NCBI GenBank assembly: GCA_963542675.1
Contig: CAUTXC010000011.1
Coordinates: 1-25,367 of the forward strand
DNA: 25,367 bases
Direction of reading: 5' to 3'
Origin: Saccharimonas sp963542675
GTDB taxonomy: Bacteria; Patescibacteriota; Saccharimonadia; Saccharimonadales; Saccharimonadaceae
Shown: piece by piece, positions 8,048 through 14,169 of the stretch
How positions within the stretch are numbered: position 1 is the first letter of the stretch
Layout: each line of letters opens with the position of its first letter
Position numbers and translations under genes: made by a program
The notes under the pieces: model-generated
Told to the model about the DNA's origin: nothing
Seen by the model: only the letters and a program-made list of their open reading frames with translations
The model's database searches: none

Positions 8048-8438
8048 TATTATCTCCTCAGTCTGCACACATGTGTGCTTATATACTCATACGTTATGTA
8101 TAAGTGTACACGTTCTGTCGGATTTTTCAATTGCTATAGCATGAGCAGTGTCTTGCAGGATAAAACGCGGCGTTGCGTCGCAAGGCACACCACACCCACA
8201 TCGCCACACCTCTACCACTCAATAGCACCCCTTGCTACGTGCTAAAAGGGGTGCTATTTTGCTACAAAATATATCGTTTGTGCGAATATGGAGGCGAGTG
8301 TTTTGCAATTCATTTCACAAACGTTACGACGCCAAAAACACCTATATACAGAGTATGATTTAACAGTCGTATAAGATACGAAAGCCCTATCCTTACTATT
8401 TTGTCGTCTGAGTGTGCAGTGAGCAAACAGGTATATAT
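8048..8438. other. Intergenic region upstream of the GH16 gene
   Basis: A 391-bp gap without a convincing gene. A 61-codon plus-strand ORF at 8173-8358 has no ribosome-binding site or family resemblance. The GH16 ribosome-binding site is at 8054-8058. An imperfect inverted repeat (TGTGTGCTTATA near 8073-8084 against TATAAGTGTACA near 8099-8110) lies in the GH16 promoter region and could be an operator. A strong hairpin is listed separately at 8221-8260. The 180 bp right of it hold nothing I recognise. Confidence 0.5.
8221..8260 (+). terminator. Strong hairpin, possible terminator
   Basis: AATAGCACCCCTT (8221-8233) pairs perfectly over 13 bp with AAGGGGTGCTATT (8246-8258). Only a short TTTT run follows on the plus strand, and there is no U-tract on the minus strand. 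The adjacent genes read on the minus strand, so its job is uncertain: weak terminator, mRNA 3'-end stabiliser after the WhiB-like gene, or processing site. Confidence 0.45.
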
Positions 8439-8858
8439 CTATTCTTGATAGACCTTTTTGCCTATATTCTTTAACTGTGTTACTGCACTATTCGCACCTT
8501 GCCATATATGAGGCTCTATTCCACCCCATATACCTGGCACTGGTTTGCCTTTTCTCGCAAGCAAAGCACGAAGCACTGCACATTCACCAATAGCCGAGCA
8601 TGTCTCACACTGCCTTAGTGCTCTGATATATTCGGGCGATCGGGGATCATCACTAAAATGATCACCCTCTTCCTTACGACATGCGGCATTATCCATCCAA
8701 TCCTGCGGTAATGGCATGTCTTTGCGCTGCACTGCCCATATCGCGCGCGCTCTTTGGCCTCTTGGTACTTTGTCTTTATTAAATGTACCTCGTGGTGTTC
8801 GTGATTGCTCAATCATAGCTTCTGCATTATTCCACACCACTGTTATTTTGCCAAGCAT
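8439..8858 (-). CDS. WhiB-like iron-sulfur transcription factor
   Basis: A 139-aa protein (shorter if the ATG at 8816 is used; neither start has a clear ribosome-binding site). It shows the full WhiB signature: four cysteines C60, C84, C87 and C93 in the pattern C-x23-C-x2-C-x5-C, then the beta-turn motif G-I-W-G-G at 109-113. WhiB proteins bind a [4Fe-4S] cluster through these cysteines and act as redox- or nitric-oxide-sensing transcription regulators, often with the housekeeping sigma factor. The N-terminus is basic (about 18-46). It lies 41 nt downstream of the second WhiB-like gene, so the two are probably co-transcribed. WhiB is classically an actinobacterial and actinophage family, so transfer from an actinobacterial host is possible. 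Confidence 0.85.
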   Translation of the reverse strand: MLGKITVVWNNAEAMIEQSRTPRGTFNKDKVPRGQRARAIWAVQRKDMPLPQDWMDNAACRKEEGDHFSDDPRSPEYIRALRQCETCSAIGECAVLRALLARKGKPVPGIWGGIEPHIWQGANSAVTQLKNIGKKVYQE

Positions 8859-8899
8859 AAGCAGAGTAGTGCGCTGCTTATCACCCTACCCCCCATTGC

Positions 8900-9616
8900 T
8901 CAGCGCCGCCGGACGTGCCGCCGCTTGGGTTTGGGTGCGCCCCACTGTTGGCGGTCGGCCTTGGCTGTACCACCCCGTATATTGCCAGTAGGAATGATGC
9001 GCTGGTACCCCCGCAGCGCAAAGAGCAAACACTCGGCTGCCACTGGGCACTCAGCACAGTCTTCGCGCCGCTCGGGTTCTAGCCGTTGCCCTGTCTCGGC
9101 ATCGATACACAGTGCCAAGCGAGCAAAAGCCTGCGGCGCGGGAATGTGCCCAACGTGCCGCCGCTCGGCCATGCACTGCTCTGCCCAGGCAATGCGTGCT
9201 TTGGGCGTGTCGTTTGCCTGGATAGCGTGATGCATCGCAGCGGTGAGCGTGGTAGACTGACTGGGGAGATCGGCTGGCGTAGGACCATCCGTCAGTTGTC
9301 TGCGCTGTTTTGGTGTTAGGCCAGCACAGATACCAACCGACACTCCTTCTCTCACTGCATACGCTGCACAGACGTCGATCACTGCACAGCCAATGCAGCG
9401 CTGCAGGGCCAGTGCCGTATCTTCTGGTTTGCCGCTAAAATATTCTTCGCTGGTGGCGGGGCTGCAGGCAGCATCGCGCATCCAGTCCTTTGGTAGTGGT
9501 GCGTTTCCCCGTTGCCGCGTTAATATGCCAAGCCAAAACAACCGCGACACCGGGTCGCTCGGCGCATAGCGTCGGGGTTGCTCTGGTGGTGGCGATGCCG
9601 CTGGCCGCTCTTTCAT
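8900..9616 (-). CDS. Double WhiB-like protein with two Cys4 modules
   Basis: A 238-aa protein. Module 1 (about 40-105) resembles WhiB: PKDWMRDAAC (C51), then C74-x2-C77-x5-C83 and a GICAG turn at 95-99 where WhiB has GVWGG. Module 2 (about 160-216) repeats the arrangement as C170-x16-C187-x2-C190-x5-C196, followed by a G-rich turn (GNIRGG, 211-216). The linker (about 105-160) carries one extra Cys (C148). The C-terminus KPKRRHVRRR is very basic and could bind DNA. I infer two iron-sulfur clusters on one polypeptide; module 1 is recognisable, module 2 is an internal likeness by spacing. The ATG at 9616 lies 9 nt after TACAAT. It is divergent from the kinase gene and upstream of the single-module WhiB. 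Confidence 0.75.
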   Translation of the reverse strand: MKERPAASPPPEQPRRYAPSDPVSRLFWLGILTRQRGNAPLPKDWMRDAACSPATSEEYFSGKPEDTALALQRCIGCAVIDVCAAYAVREGVSVGICAGLTPKQRRQLTDGPTPADLPSQSTTLTAAMHHAIQANDTPKARIAWAEQCMAERRHVGHIPAPQAFARLALCIDAETGQRLEPERREDCAECPVAAECLLFALRGYQRIIPTGNIRGGTAKADRQQWGAPKPKRRHVRRR

Positions 9617-9670
9617 CCTATTTTTATTGTATCATTCACCGCATCGCCAACCATAAGCATCATTATCTGC

Positions 9671-9676
9671 TATACT
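9671..9676 (+). promoter_or_regulatory. -10 box of the kinase gene, leaderless geometry
   Basis: TATACT-AGAGAT-ATG on the plus strand. It lies in the 66-bp gap between two divergent genes; the opposite strand carries TACAAT 9 nt before the ATG of the double WhiB-like gene. The two promoters therefore sit close enough to interfere or share regulation. Confidence 0.6.
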
Positions 9677-9682
9677 AGAGAT

Positions 9683-10258
9683 ATGAATCATCCATCTCAC
9701 CCGACGACAATCCTTGCCTTCGTTGGCCTCTCGGGCGCGGGCAAGAGCGAGGCGGTCAACCACGTGGCGCGCCTTGGCATCCCCAAGGTCTATGCCGGCG
9801 GCATCCTCTACGACGAAATGCGCCGCCGCGGCATCGCCATCACCCCGCAGTCGCAAGCCGAATTTCGCAAAGCCTGGCGCGAAGAGGCTGGCAAAGACAT
9901 CATTATCCGCACTGCTGCCGAGCAAATGCAGCGCCTTGCCACCGCTGGGCAGCGCCACATCCTCTTTGACGGGCTCTACTCCTGGACGGAGTACAAGTAT
10001 CTCACCCACCACTTCCCGGGTGAGCTCGTTGTCGCTGCCATCGTCGCGCCTAAGCAGCTCCGTCATCGCCGCCTCGCCCAGCGACCCGAGCGGCCCTTTA
10101 CCGCGCAGGAAGCAATCGCCCGCGACTGGTCGGAAATTGAGGATATTGAGAAAGGCGGGCCCATCGCCATTGCCGACCACTTTATCTCCAACAGCCACGA
10201 TCTCACCGAACTCCACCAGCAAGTCGACGCCCTCTGCCGCGAGATTGGTTGGCTGTAA
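9683..10258 (+). CDS. P-loop nucleotide kinase, UPF0200/dephospho-CoA kinase-like
   Basis: A 191-aa soluble protein. The start is the ATG at 9683, 6 nt after TATACT; an upstream in-frame ATG at 9578 lies inside the opposite gene and is rejected. The Walker A motif GLSGAGKS (15-22) is followed by a segment resembling the archaeal UPF0200 kinases (SEAVNHVARLGIPKVYAGGI, then YDEMRRRGI and FRKAWREEAGKD). The region AQRPERPF holds the arginines expected of a lid, and DRDW-like residues (ARDWSEIEDIEKGG) follow. Related proteins are assigned to nucleotide or dephospho-CoA phosphorylation; the substrate cannot be told here. The gene stands alone on the plus strand, with a small hairpin after its stop. 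Confidence 0.8.
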   Translation: MNHPSHPTTILAFVGLSGAGKSEAVNHVARLGIPKVYAGGILYDEMRRRGIAITPQSQAEFRKAWREEAGKDIIIRTAAEQMQRLATAGQRHILFDGLYSWTEYKYLTHHFPGELVVAAIVAPKQLRHRRLAQRPERPFTAQEAIARDWSEIEDIEKGGPIAIADHFISNSHDLTELHQQVDALCREIGWL

Positions 10259-10259
10259 A

Positions 10260-10276
10260 ATACCCCAGTGGGGTAT
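10260..10276 (+). terminator. Short hairpin after the kinase stop
   Basis: ATACCCC-AGT-GGGGTAT forms a perfect 7-bp stem with a 3-nt loop two bases after the stop. No U-tract follows, so it is at best a weak terminator or a 3'-end stabiliser. Confidence 0.35.
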
Positions 10277-10292
10277 GTAAATCATCAGATAA

Positions 10293-10321
10293 TTGACACA
10301 TCGCCCTTCCTCTGCTATAAT
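10293..10321 (+). promoter_or_regulatory. Perfect consensus sigma-70 promoter of the DUF4190 gene
   Basis: TTGACA (10293-10298), a 17-nt spacer and TATAAT (10316-10321) match the housekeeping consensus exactly. Transcription should start near 10328, leaving a leader of about 60 nt. This is the strongest promoter seen in the window and predicts high constitutive expression. Confidence 0.85.
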
Positions 10322-10337
10322 CCTCCCACAGATCACG

Positions 10338-10358
10338 TGTGCATGAGGCAAATGCACA
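10338..10358 (+). promoter_or_regulatory. Leader hairpin before the DUF4190 gene
   Basis: TGTGCAT (10338-10344) pairs with ATGCACA (10352-10358) around a 7-nt loop inside the predicted leader, about 10 nt from the expected transcription start. It may stabilise the mRNA 5' end. A second TATAAT (ACTATAATAG) follows, then the GAGGAG ribosome-binding site and the ATG at 10388. Confidence 0.4.
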
Positions 10359-10387
10359 ATACTATAATAGCCTAATACGAGGAGTCT

Positions 10388-10837
10388 ATGAACAACCAGC
10401 CAACACCCCAGCAACCCGCTGCACCGCAGCCGCAGCCAGCCGTGCAGCCACAACCGGTGGCCCAGCCGCAGCCGCAACAGACATATCAATATCAACAACC
10501 CTACCAGCAGCCAGTTGCACCAGTGCCACCGCCAGCTATTCAGCCACAGCCAACACCATATGCCTATCCTCCCGTTCATTATGACAACCCTGGTGAGACA
10601 CTCGGTGTCATTGGATGCGTCTTGAGCTTCTTTGGTATCTCTATCGGTGGTATTCTCCTTGGTATTATTTCGCGCAATAAGTCTAAGGAAGCCGGTATGT
10701 CTACAACGTGGGGTAACGTTAGTCTGGGCTGGGGCATCTTTGGGTCAGTCTGCTGGTGTCTTATCTGGCTTTTCTGGATACTTGTGTTTGTTGGTGTATT
10801 GTCCAAGCCATCTTGGTGGTACTATTATTACTACTAA
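10388..10837 (+). CDS. DUF4190-type membrane protein with Pro/Gln-rich N-terminus
   Basis: A 149-aa protein with GAGGAG 5-6 nt before the ATG. Residues 1 to about 65 are almost entirely Pro, Gln, Ala and Tyr (repeats like QPQPAVQPQPVAQPQPQ), so they should be disordered and cytoplasmic. Residues about 68-139 hold two hydrophobic segments separated by a polar loop, starting GETLGVIGCVLSFFGISIGG, with GIISRNKSKEAG between them. This is the layout of DUF4190 domains. The tail is WWYYYYY, an unusual run of aromatic residues. DUF4190 has no known enzymatic role; a structural envelope function is inferred. The perfect promoter and strong terminator suggest a highly expressed single-gene unit. Confidence 0.8.
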   Translation: MNNQPTPQQPAAPQPQPAVQPQPVAQPQPQQTYQYQQPYQQPVAPVPPPAIQPQPTPYAYPPVHYDNPGETLGVIGCVLSFFGISIGGILLGIISRNKSKEAGMSTTWGNVSLGWGIFGSVCWCLIWLFWILVFVGVLSKPSWWYYYYY

Positions 10838-10850
10838 GCCACTTACTTCG

Positions 10851-10889
10851 ATATAAAAATACCCAGCATACTACTGGGTATTTTTATAT
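10851..10889. terminator. Bidirectional Rho-independent terminator
   Basis: ATATAAAAATACCCAG (10851-10866) and CTGGGTATTTTTATAT (10874-10889) form a perfect 16-bp stem with a 7-nt loop. The outer A/T arms give a U-tract in either direction. It closes the DUF4190 unit, whose stop is 13 bp upstream, and could back up rpoD termination from the other side. Confidence 0.9.
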
Positions 10890-11088
10890 AAAGTATTTTG
10901 GGAGTACCTTCTGCATTTTTAGGGCTTTCGTAGTCACCCCTCTACAATCATGATCTCTATTTCTTGGTAGCGATAGTAGGAGTGGGTATTCGAGAGGTTT
11001 GTGCCCTCACAGCAAAGTAAATAGCCATTATTATACAGAAGCTTCACCAAAAAACCATACAGCAACGACTTTTACAAGCAATTTATCC
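10890..11088. other. Intergenic spacer between convergent genes
   Basis: About 200 bp between the DUF4190 terminator and the rpoD terminator. I see no ORF with a start signal, no tRNA-like cloverleaf and no clear promoter here. Confidence 0.5.
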
Positions 11089-11118
11089 AAAAAATCGACA
11101 TACATACTGTATGCCGAT
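11089..11118 (-). terminator. Terminator of the dnaG-rpoD unit
   Basis: On the minus strand ATCGGCATACA-GTA-TGTATGTCGAT forms an 11-bp stem with one G/T wobble, followed directly by TTTTTT. It lies about 20 bp after the rpoD stop. Confidence 0.8.
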
Positions 11119-11137
11119 TATTCTCGTGCACTACCCC

Positions 11138-12163
11138 CTACTGCTGCAAGTACTCGTACAGCTTCTTGGCGTCCTTGTGCTTACGCAGCTTGGCGAGAGC
11201 CTTGGCCTCAATCTGACGAATACGCTCGCGCGTCACGGCAAACTCCTGCCCAACTTCCTCCAGCGTGTGGCTCTTGCCATTCTCCAGGCCAAAGCGCATT
11301 TTAATAATCTTCTGCTCGCGATCACTCAAGGTCGAGAGAATATCTTGCACCTGCTCCTTGAGAAGCTGGTTGGAGGCCGACTCTTCAGGGCTGACCGTAT
11401 CTTCGTCCTCAATAAAGTCCCCCAGCACCGACTCCTCCGAGTCGTCGCCATCGCGCCCCACACCAGCATCTAAGCTGCTAATGTCTTGCTTAATCTTCAT
11501 CACATATTCGACCTTATCCGGTTCCATATCAAGCTCTTTAGCAAGCTCCGTAATGGTTGGCTCGCGGTTCAGGTCCTGGGTCAGGCGGCGCTGGGTGCGC
11601 AGCAGCTTATTAATCGTCTCCACCATGTGGACGGGGATGCGAATGGTGCGCGCTTGGTCGGCAATTGCCCGGGTAATCGCCTGGCGAATCCACCAGGTGG
11701 CATAGGTGCTAAACTTAAAGCCCTTATCTGGGTCAAACTTCTCCACTGCCCGCAACAGCCCGGTGTGCCCTTCTTGAATAAGATCGAGAAAATCGAGGCC
11801 ACGACCACTATACCGCTTGGCAATGCTTACCACCAGTCGCATATTAGCCTCGGCCATTTTGTCTTTGGCACGCTTGTCGCCCTGCTTGATGCGATAAGCG
11901 AGATCCACCTCTTCGTCAGCACTGAGCAGCGGGATCTTACCAATCTCGCGCAGGTGCAGCCGCACCGAGTCGTCGCTAATATCATCAAAGTATTGGTTAC
12001 TGTCAAGAATCTCCTCCGGCGTGTCTTCTTCCTCAAGCGCCGCGAGGTCGGGCTCTATATCGTCGACGGCTGGATCCATCATCGGTGGCTGGGCATCGGG
12101 TGGCGCCGCCTGAGCTGTGGTTGCTGGTTTTTTTTGCTTGGTATCCTTATCGTCGGTTGCCAC
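11138..12163 (-). CDS. rpoD: RNA polymerase primary sigma factor
   Basis: A 341-aa sigma-70. The start is the GTG at 12163 with AAGGAG 7 nt upstream. Residues 1 to about 60 are an acidic, disordered region 1.1-like segment, much shorter than in E. coli. Region 1.2 begins near DDSVRLHLREIG (64-75). Region 2 spans about 100-175 (NMRLVVSIAKRYSGRGLDF; -10 recognition in STYATWWIRQAITRAI). Region 3 follows to about 250, and region 4 ends with the helix-turn-helix LEEVGQEFAVTRERIRQIEAK (301-320) that reads the -35 box. In region 2.2 the usual QEGNIGL is QEGHTGL. The gene overlaps dnaG by 17 nt, as in the classical macromolecular-synthesis operon. Confidence 0.97.
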   Translation of the reverse strand: MATDDKDTKQKKPATTAQAAPPDAQPPMMDPAVDDIEPDLAALEEEDTPEEILDSNQYFDDISDDSVRLHLREIGKIPLLSADEEVDLAYRIKQGDKRAKDKMAEANMRLVVSIAKRYSGRGLDFLDLIQEGHTGLLRAVEKFDPDKGFKFSTYATWWIRQAITRAIADQARTIRIPVHMVETINKLLRTQRRLTQDLNREPTITELAKELDMEPDKVEYVMKIKQDISSLDAGVGRDGDDSEESVLGDFIEDEDTVSPEESASNQLLKEQVQDILSTLSDREQKIIKMRFGLENGKSHTLEEVGQEFAVTRERIRQIEAKALAKLRKHKDAKKLYEYLQQ

Positions 12164-13895
12164 GCGCTATCTCCTTGATTAATTGGTTCAGTTGCTGGCG
12201 CAAAGCGGCGGCGGCAGTCGTATCGCCGCTCTCTTCTGCTTGGCGCAGTTGGGTGGTAAGATGATGTTTGTGTTGCTGCTTGTGTTCGGTTTCGATTTGC
12301 CGCAAAAGCCGGGCGGTCTCGTAGTAGCGATCGGTCTCACTCCACGCACCATACCGAGCGTCGGCACGTACCCGAACCATTGTAATATACTCGTCAAAGT
12401 TTTGCAATGCTGGCGGCGTGGTGGTGAGAGGCTGTGAGTGGTGCGCTGCATAGTACTGAGCCAGGGCCTGGCGCTCCTCCCCCGCAAAGAGTTGTGGATC
12501 AATTCGCCCAAACAATTCCTGGCTCGGCCCATCGAGCATCGCCAGTGCAAGCACGTCGTCTTGTACGAGGTAGCGATTGCGTGGCGCGGCCGCTGCCGCC
12601 TTGACAGCCTTGCGGATGGGTGCAGCCGGTGCCGTTTGCTGCGCCTTGGCCTGCACGGCCTGGACACTTGAGCCCACCGCCTGAGCAATCTGCCGCTGGT
12701 AGTGCTCGCGCTCCACCGGGTCGCCCAAGCGATTGACAAGTGCCAACCCAACCGTCGTAAACTGCCGCTTACCCGTTGCTGTGGTGAGGTCAAGCTGCTG
12801 CCGATACTGCGCCAGGAGCCAATCCACCGCTGGCTGAGCCGCCGCAATCACCTGCTGCCAGACCGCTACCCCCTGCTGCTGGATAAGCTCATCAGGGTCT
12901 TTCGCTTCCGCCGGCAGCGACACTACCTTCAGCTCCACCCCCGCTTGGGCAGCCAGGCCAATCGCTCGCTCTGTGGCAGCCTGCCCGGCTTTATCACCAT
13001 CAAAACTTAGCCGGATATCGCCCGCCAGTCGTTTGAGCGCCCGAATATGCTGCTCCGTCATGGCAGTGCCCGCCGTCGCCACTACTGCTGCTTCGCCCGC
13101 CTGATGGCTGCTTATCACATCCATATTGCCCTCGACAATCACCGCGTAGCCCTGGGCCCGAATCGCCTGCTTGGCCTGCATCAAGCCAAAGACATGCCGG
13201 CCTTTATCATAGAGCAGTGTCTGGGGTGTATTGAGATATTTTGGTGCATTGGGCACATCAGCAATCAGGCGCGCCGTAAAACCAATCACCTGCCCACCAG
13301 CGTCCATCAACGGCACCATCATCCGCCCGCGAAAGAGGTCGCCATCGTAGCGATTCACCAAGCCCGCCTCGCGCAGCTCTGCCAGCGAAAAGCCTTTTTT
13401 CTTAAGATACGTTACCAGAGCCTGACCATCACGCGGCGCATAGCCAATCTGAAACTGCTGGACAATCGCCTTGCTCAGCCGCCGCGTCCGAAACACATAC
13501 GCCAGCGCATCCTGGCTCCGCACCAAACAATGCTGATAAAAATTCGCCGCTAGCCGATGCGCCTCGAGCAGCCGCTGCTTGCGCCGCGCTAGGTCGCGAT
13601 TACCCTTCTGCTCATACAGCGAAAGATCCACCCCCGCCTTGCGCGCGAGTAACTCCAGCGCCTGGCGAAAGTCCAGCCCCTCCACCTCCATAATGAAGCT
13701 AAAGACATCGCCGCCCCGCCCGCTACTAAAATCATGCCAAATATTCTTCTCGGGGCTCACAAAAAAGCTCGGCGTCCGCTCACTGGTAAAAGGGCTCAGG
13801 CCTTTGTAACTCCGCCCCGCCCGCTTGAGCTGCACATATTCGCCCACCACATCCTCTATATTCAAGCGCGCCCGCACCTCTTCTTTGGCATCCAT
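12147..13895 (-). CDS. dnaG: DNA primase
   Basis: A 582-aa DnaG, starting at the ATG at 13895 (MDAKEEVRARLNIEDVVGEY), 6 nt after TATACT. Domain order: N-terminal CHC2-type fold (1 to about 95), catalytic core with Toprim (EGNMD 255-259, DGDKAG from 299), and a C-terminal helical helicase-binding region (about 430-582). The N-terminal fold keeps its sequence frame (TPSFFVSPEKN) but the four metal ligands are replaced: the CPFH position reads S34-P-F-T37 and the CFGC position reads D55-F-S-S58. It probably folds without zinc. The Toprim acidic residues are intact, so primer synthesis should be retained. The 3' end overlaps rpoD, which implies co-transcription. Confidence 0.96.
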   Translation of the reverse strand: MDAKEEVRARLNIEDVVGEYVQLKRAGRSYKGLSPFTSERTPSFFVSPEKNIWHDFSSGRGGDVFSFIMEVEGLDFRQALELLARKAGVDLSLYEQKGNRDLARRKQRLLEAHRLAANFYQHCLVRSQDALAYVFRTRRLSKAIVQQFQIGYAPRDGQALVTYLKKKGFSLAELREAGLVNRYDGDLFRGRMMVPLMDAGGQVIGFTARLIADVPNAPKYLNTPQTLLYDKGRHVFGLMQAKQAIRAQGYAVIVEGNMDVISSHQAGEAAVVATAGTAMTEQHIRALKRLAGDIRLSFDGDKAGQAATERAIGLAAQAGVELKVVSLPAEAKDPDELIQQQGVAVWQQVIAAAQPAVDWLLAQYRQQLDLTTATGKRQFTTVGLALVNRLGDPVEREHYQRQIAQAVGSSVQAVQAKAQQTAPAAPIRKAVKAAAAAPRNRYLVQDDVLALAMLDGPSQELFGRIDPQLFAGEERQALAQYYAAHHSQPLTTTPPALQNFDEYITMVRVRADARYGAWSETDRYYETARLLRQIETEHKQQHKHHLTTQLRQAEESGDTTAAAALRQQLNQLIKEIARGNRR

Positions 13896-13901
13896 AGGTA
13901 T

Positions 13902-13907
13902 AGTATA
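13902..13907 (-). promoter_or_regulatory. -10 box of dnaG-rpoD, leaderless geometry
   Basis: TATACT-ATACCT-ATG on the minus strand, with a 6-nt gap and no ribosome-binding site. This would drive the dnaG-rpoD unit as a leaderless mRNA. Confidence 0.6.
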
Positions 13908-14039
13908 CCGCATTGAGCATGAGCCAATCGAACCGCACCAATCGCCTATCTGATCATTCTTACCTCCCCCGAAAGCTACTCCACTCACACGACTGATCAT
14001 ATACAGCAACAAGTCAAAAACAAAGACTAATTTTTATAT

Positions 14040-14085
14040 AGTATATAGGGGTATAGAGTATATAGGGTAGAGGGGTATATACTAT
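14040..14085. repeat. AT-rich repeat block between divergent genes
   Basis: AGTATATAGGG occurs twice (14040-14050 and 14057-14067), 17 bp apart. A related element lies in the opposite sense at about 14073-14084 (GGGGTATATACT). The block sits in the 274-bp gap between dnaG and the plus-strand Pro/Gln-rich gene. It could be an operator array or an easily melted region. No good DnaA-box cluster accompanies it. Confidence 0.5.
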
Positions 14086-14156
14086 GTATTATTTATCCAT
14101 CTGACCTCTGTTAAATATTATCCTCTTTACCCCTGTTAGTGGTTGTGTTTAAATGG

Positions 14157-14162
14157 TATTAT
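14157..14162 (+). promoter_or_regulatory. -10 box of the Pro/Gln-rich gene, near-leaderless
   Basis: TATTAT followed by 7 nt (AGTAACT) and the ATG at 14170. No ribosome-binding site is present upstream. Confidence 0.45.
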
Positions 14163-14169
14163 AGTAACT

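Noticed and set aside
9632..10579. A 315-codon open frame on the minus strand
   Set aside because: It lies opposite the kinase and DUF4190 genes; its Leu/Trp/Arg-rich translation is the antisense of their GC-rich and Pro/Gln codons, and it spans a consensus plus-strand promoter.
13915..13960. A tRNA T-arm-like string (ATCGAACCG) near dnaG
   Set aside because: No acceptor, D or anticodon stems can be built around it on either strand.
14090..14100. A TTATCCA string resembling a DnaA box near dnaG
   Set aside because: A single imperfect match with no cluster and no dnaA/dnaN neighbour; not evidence for an origin.
4146..14112. A 13-mer (TCTGACCTCTGTT) shared by the 4146 and 14099 intergenic regions, and an 11-mer (TACCCCTGTTA) shared by 14130 and 17449
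   Set aside because: A window this long is expected to contain several chance 13-mer repeats and many 11-mer repeats, and the flanks do not extend the match.
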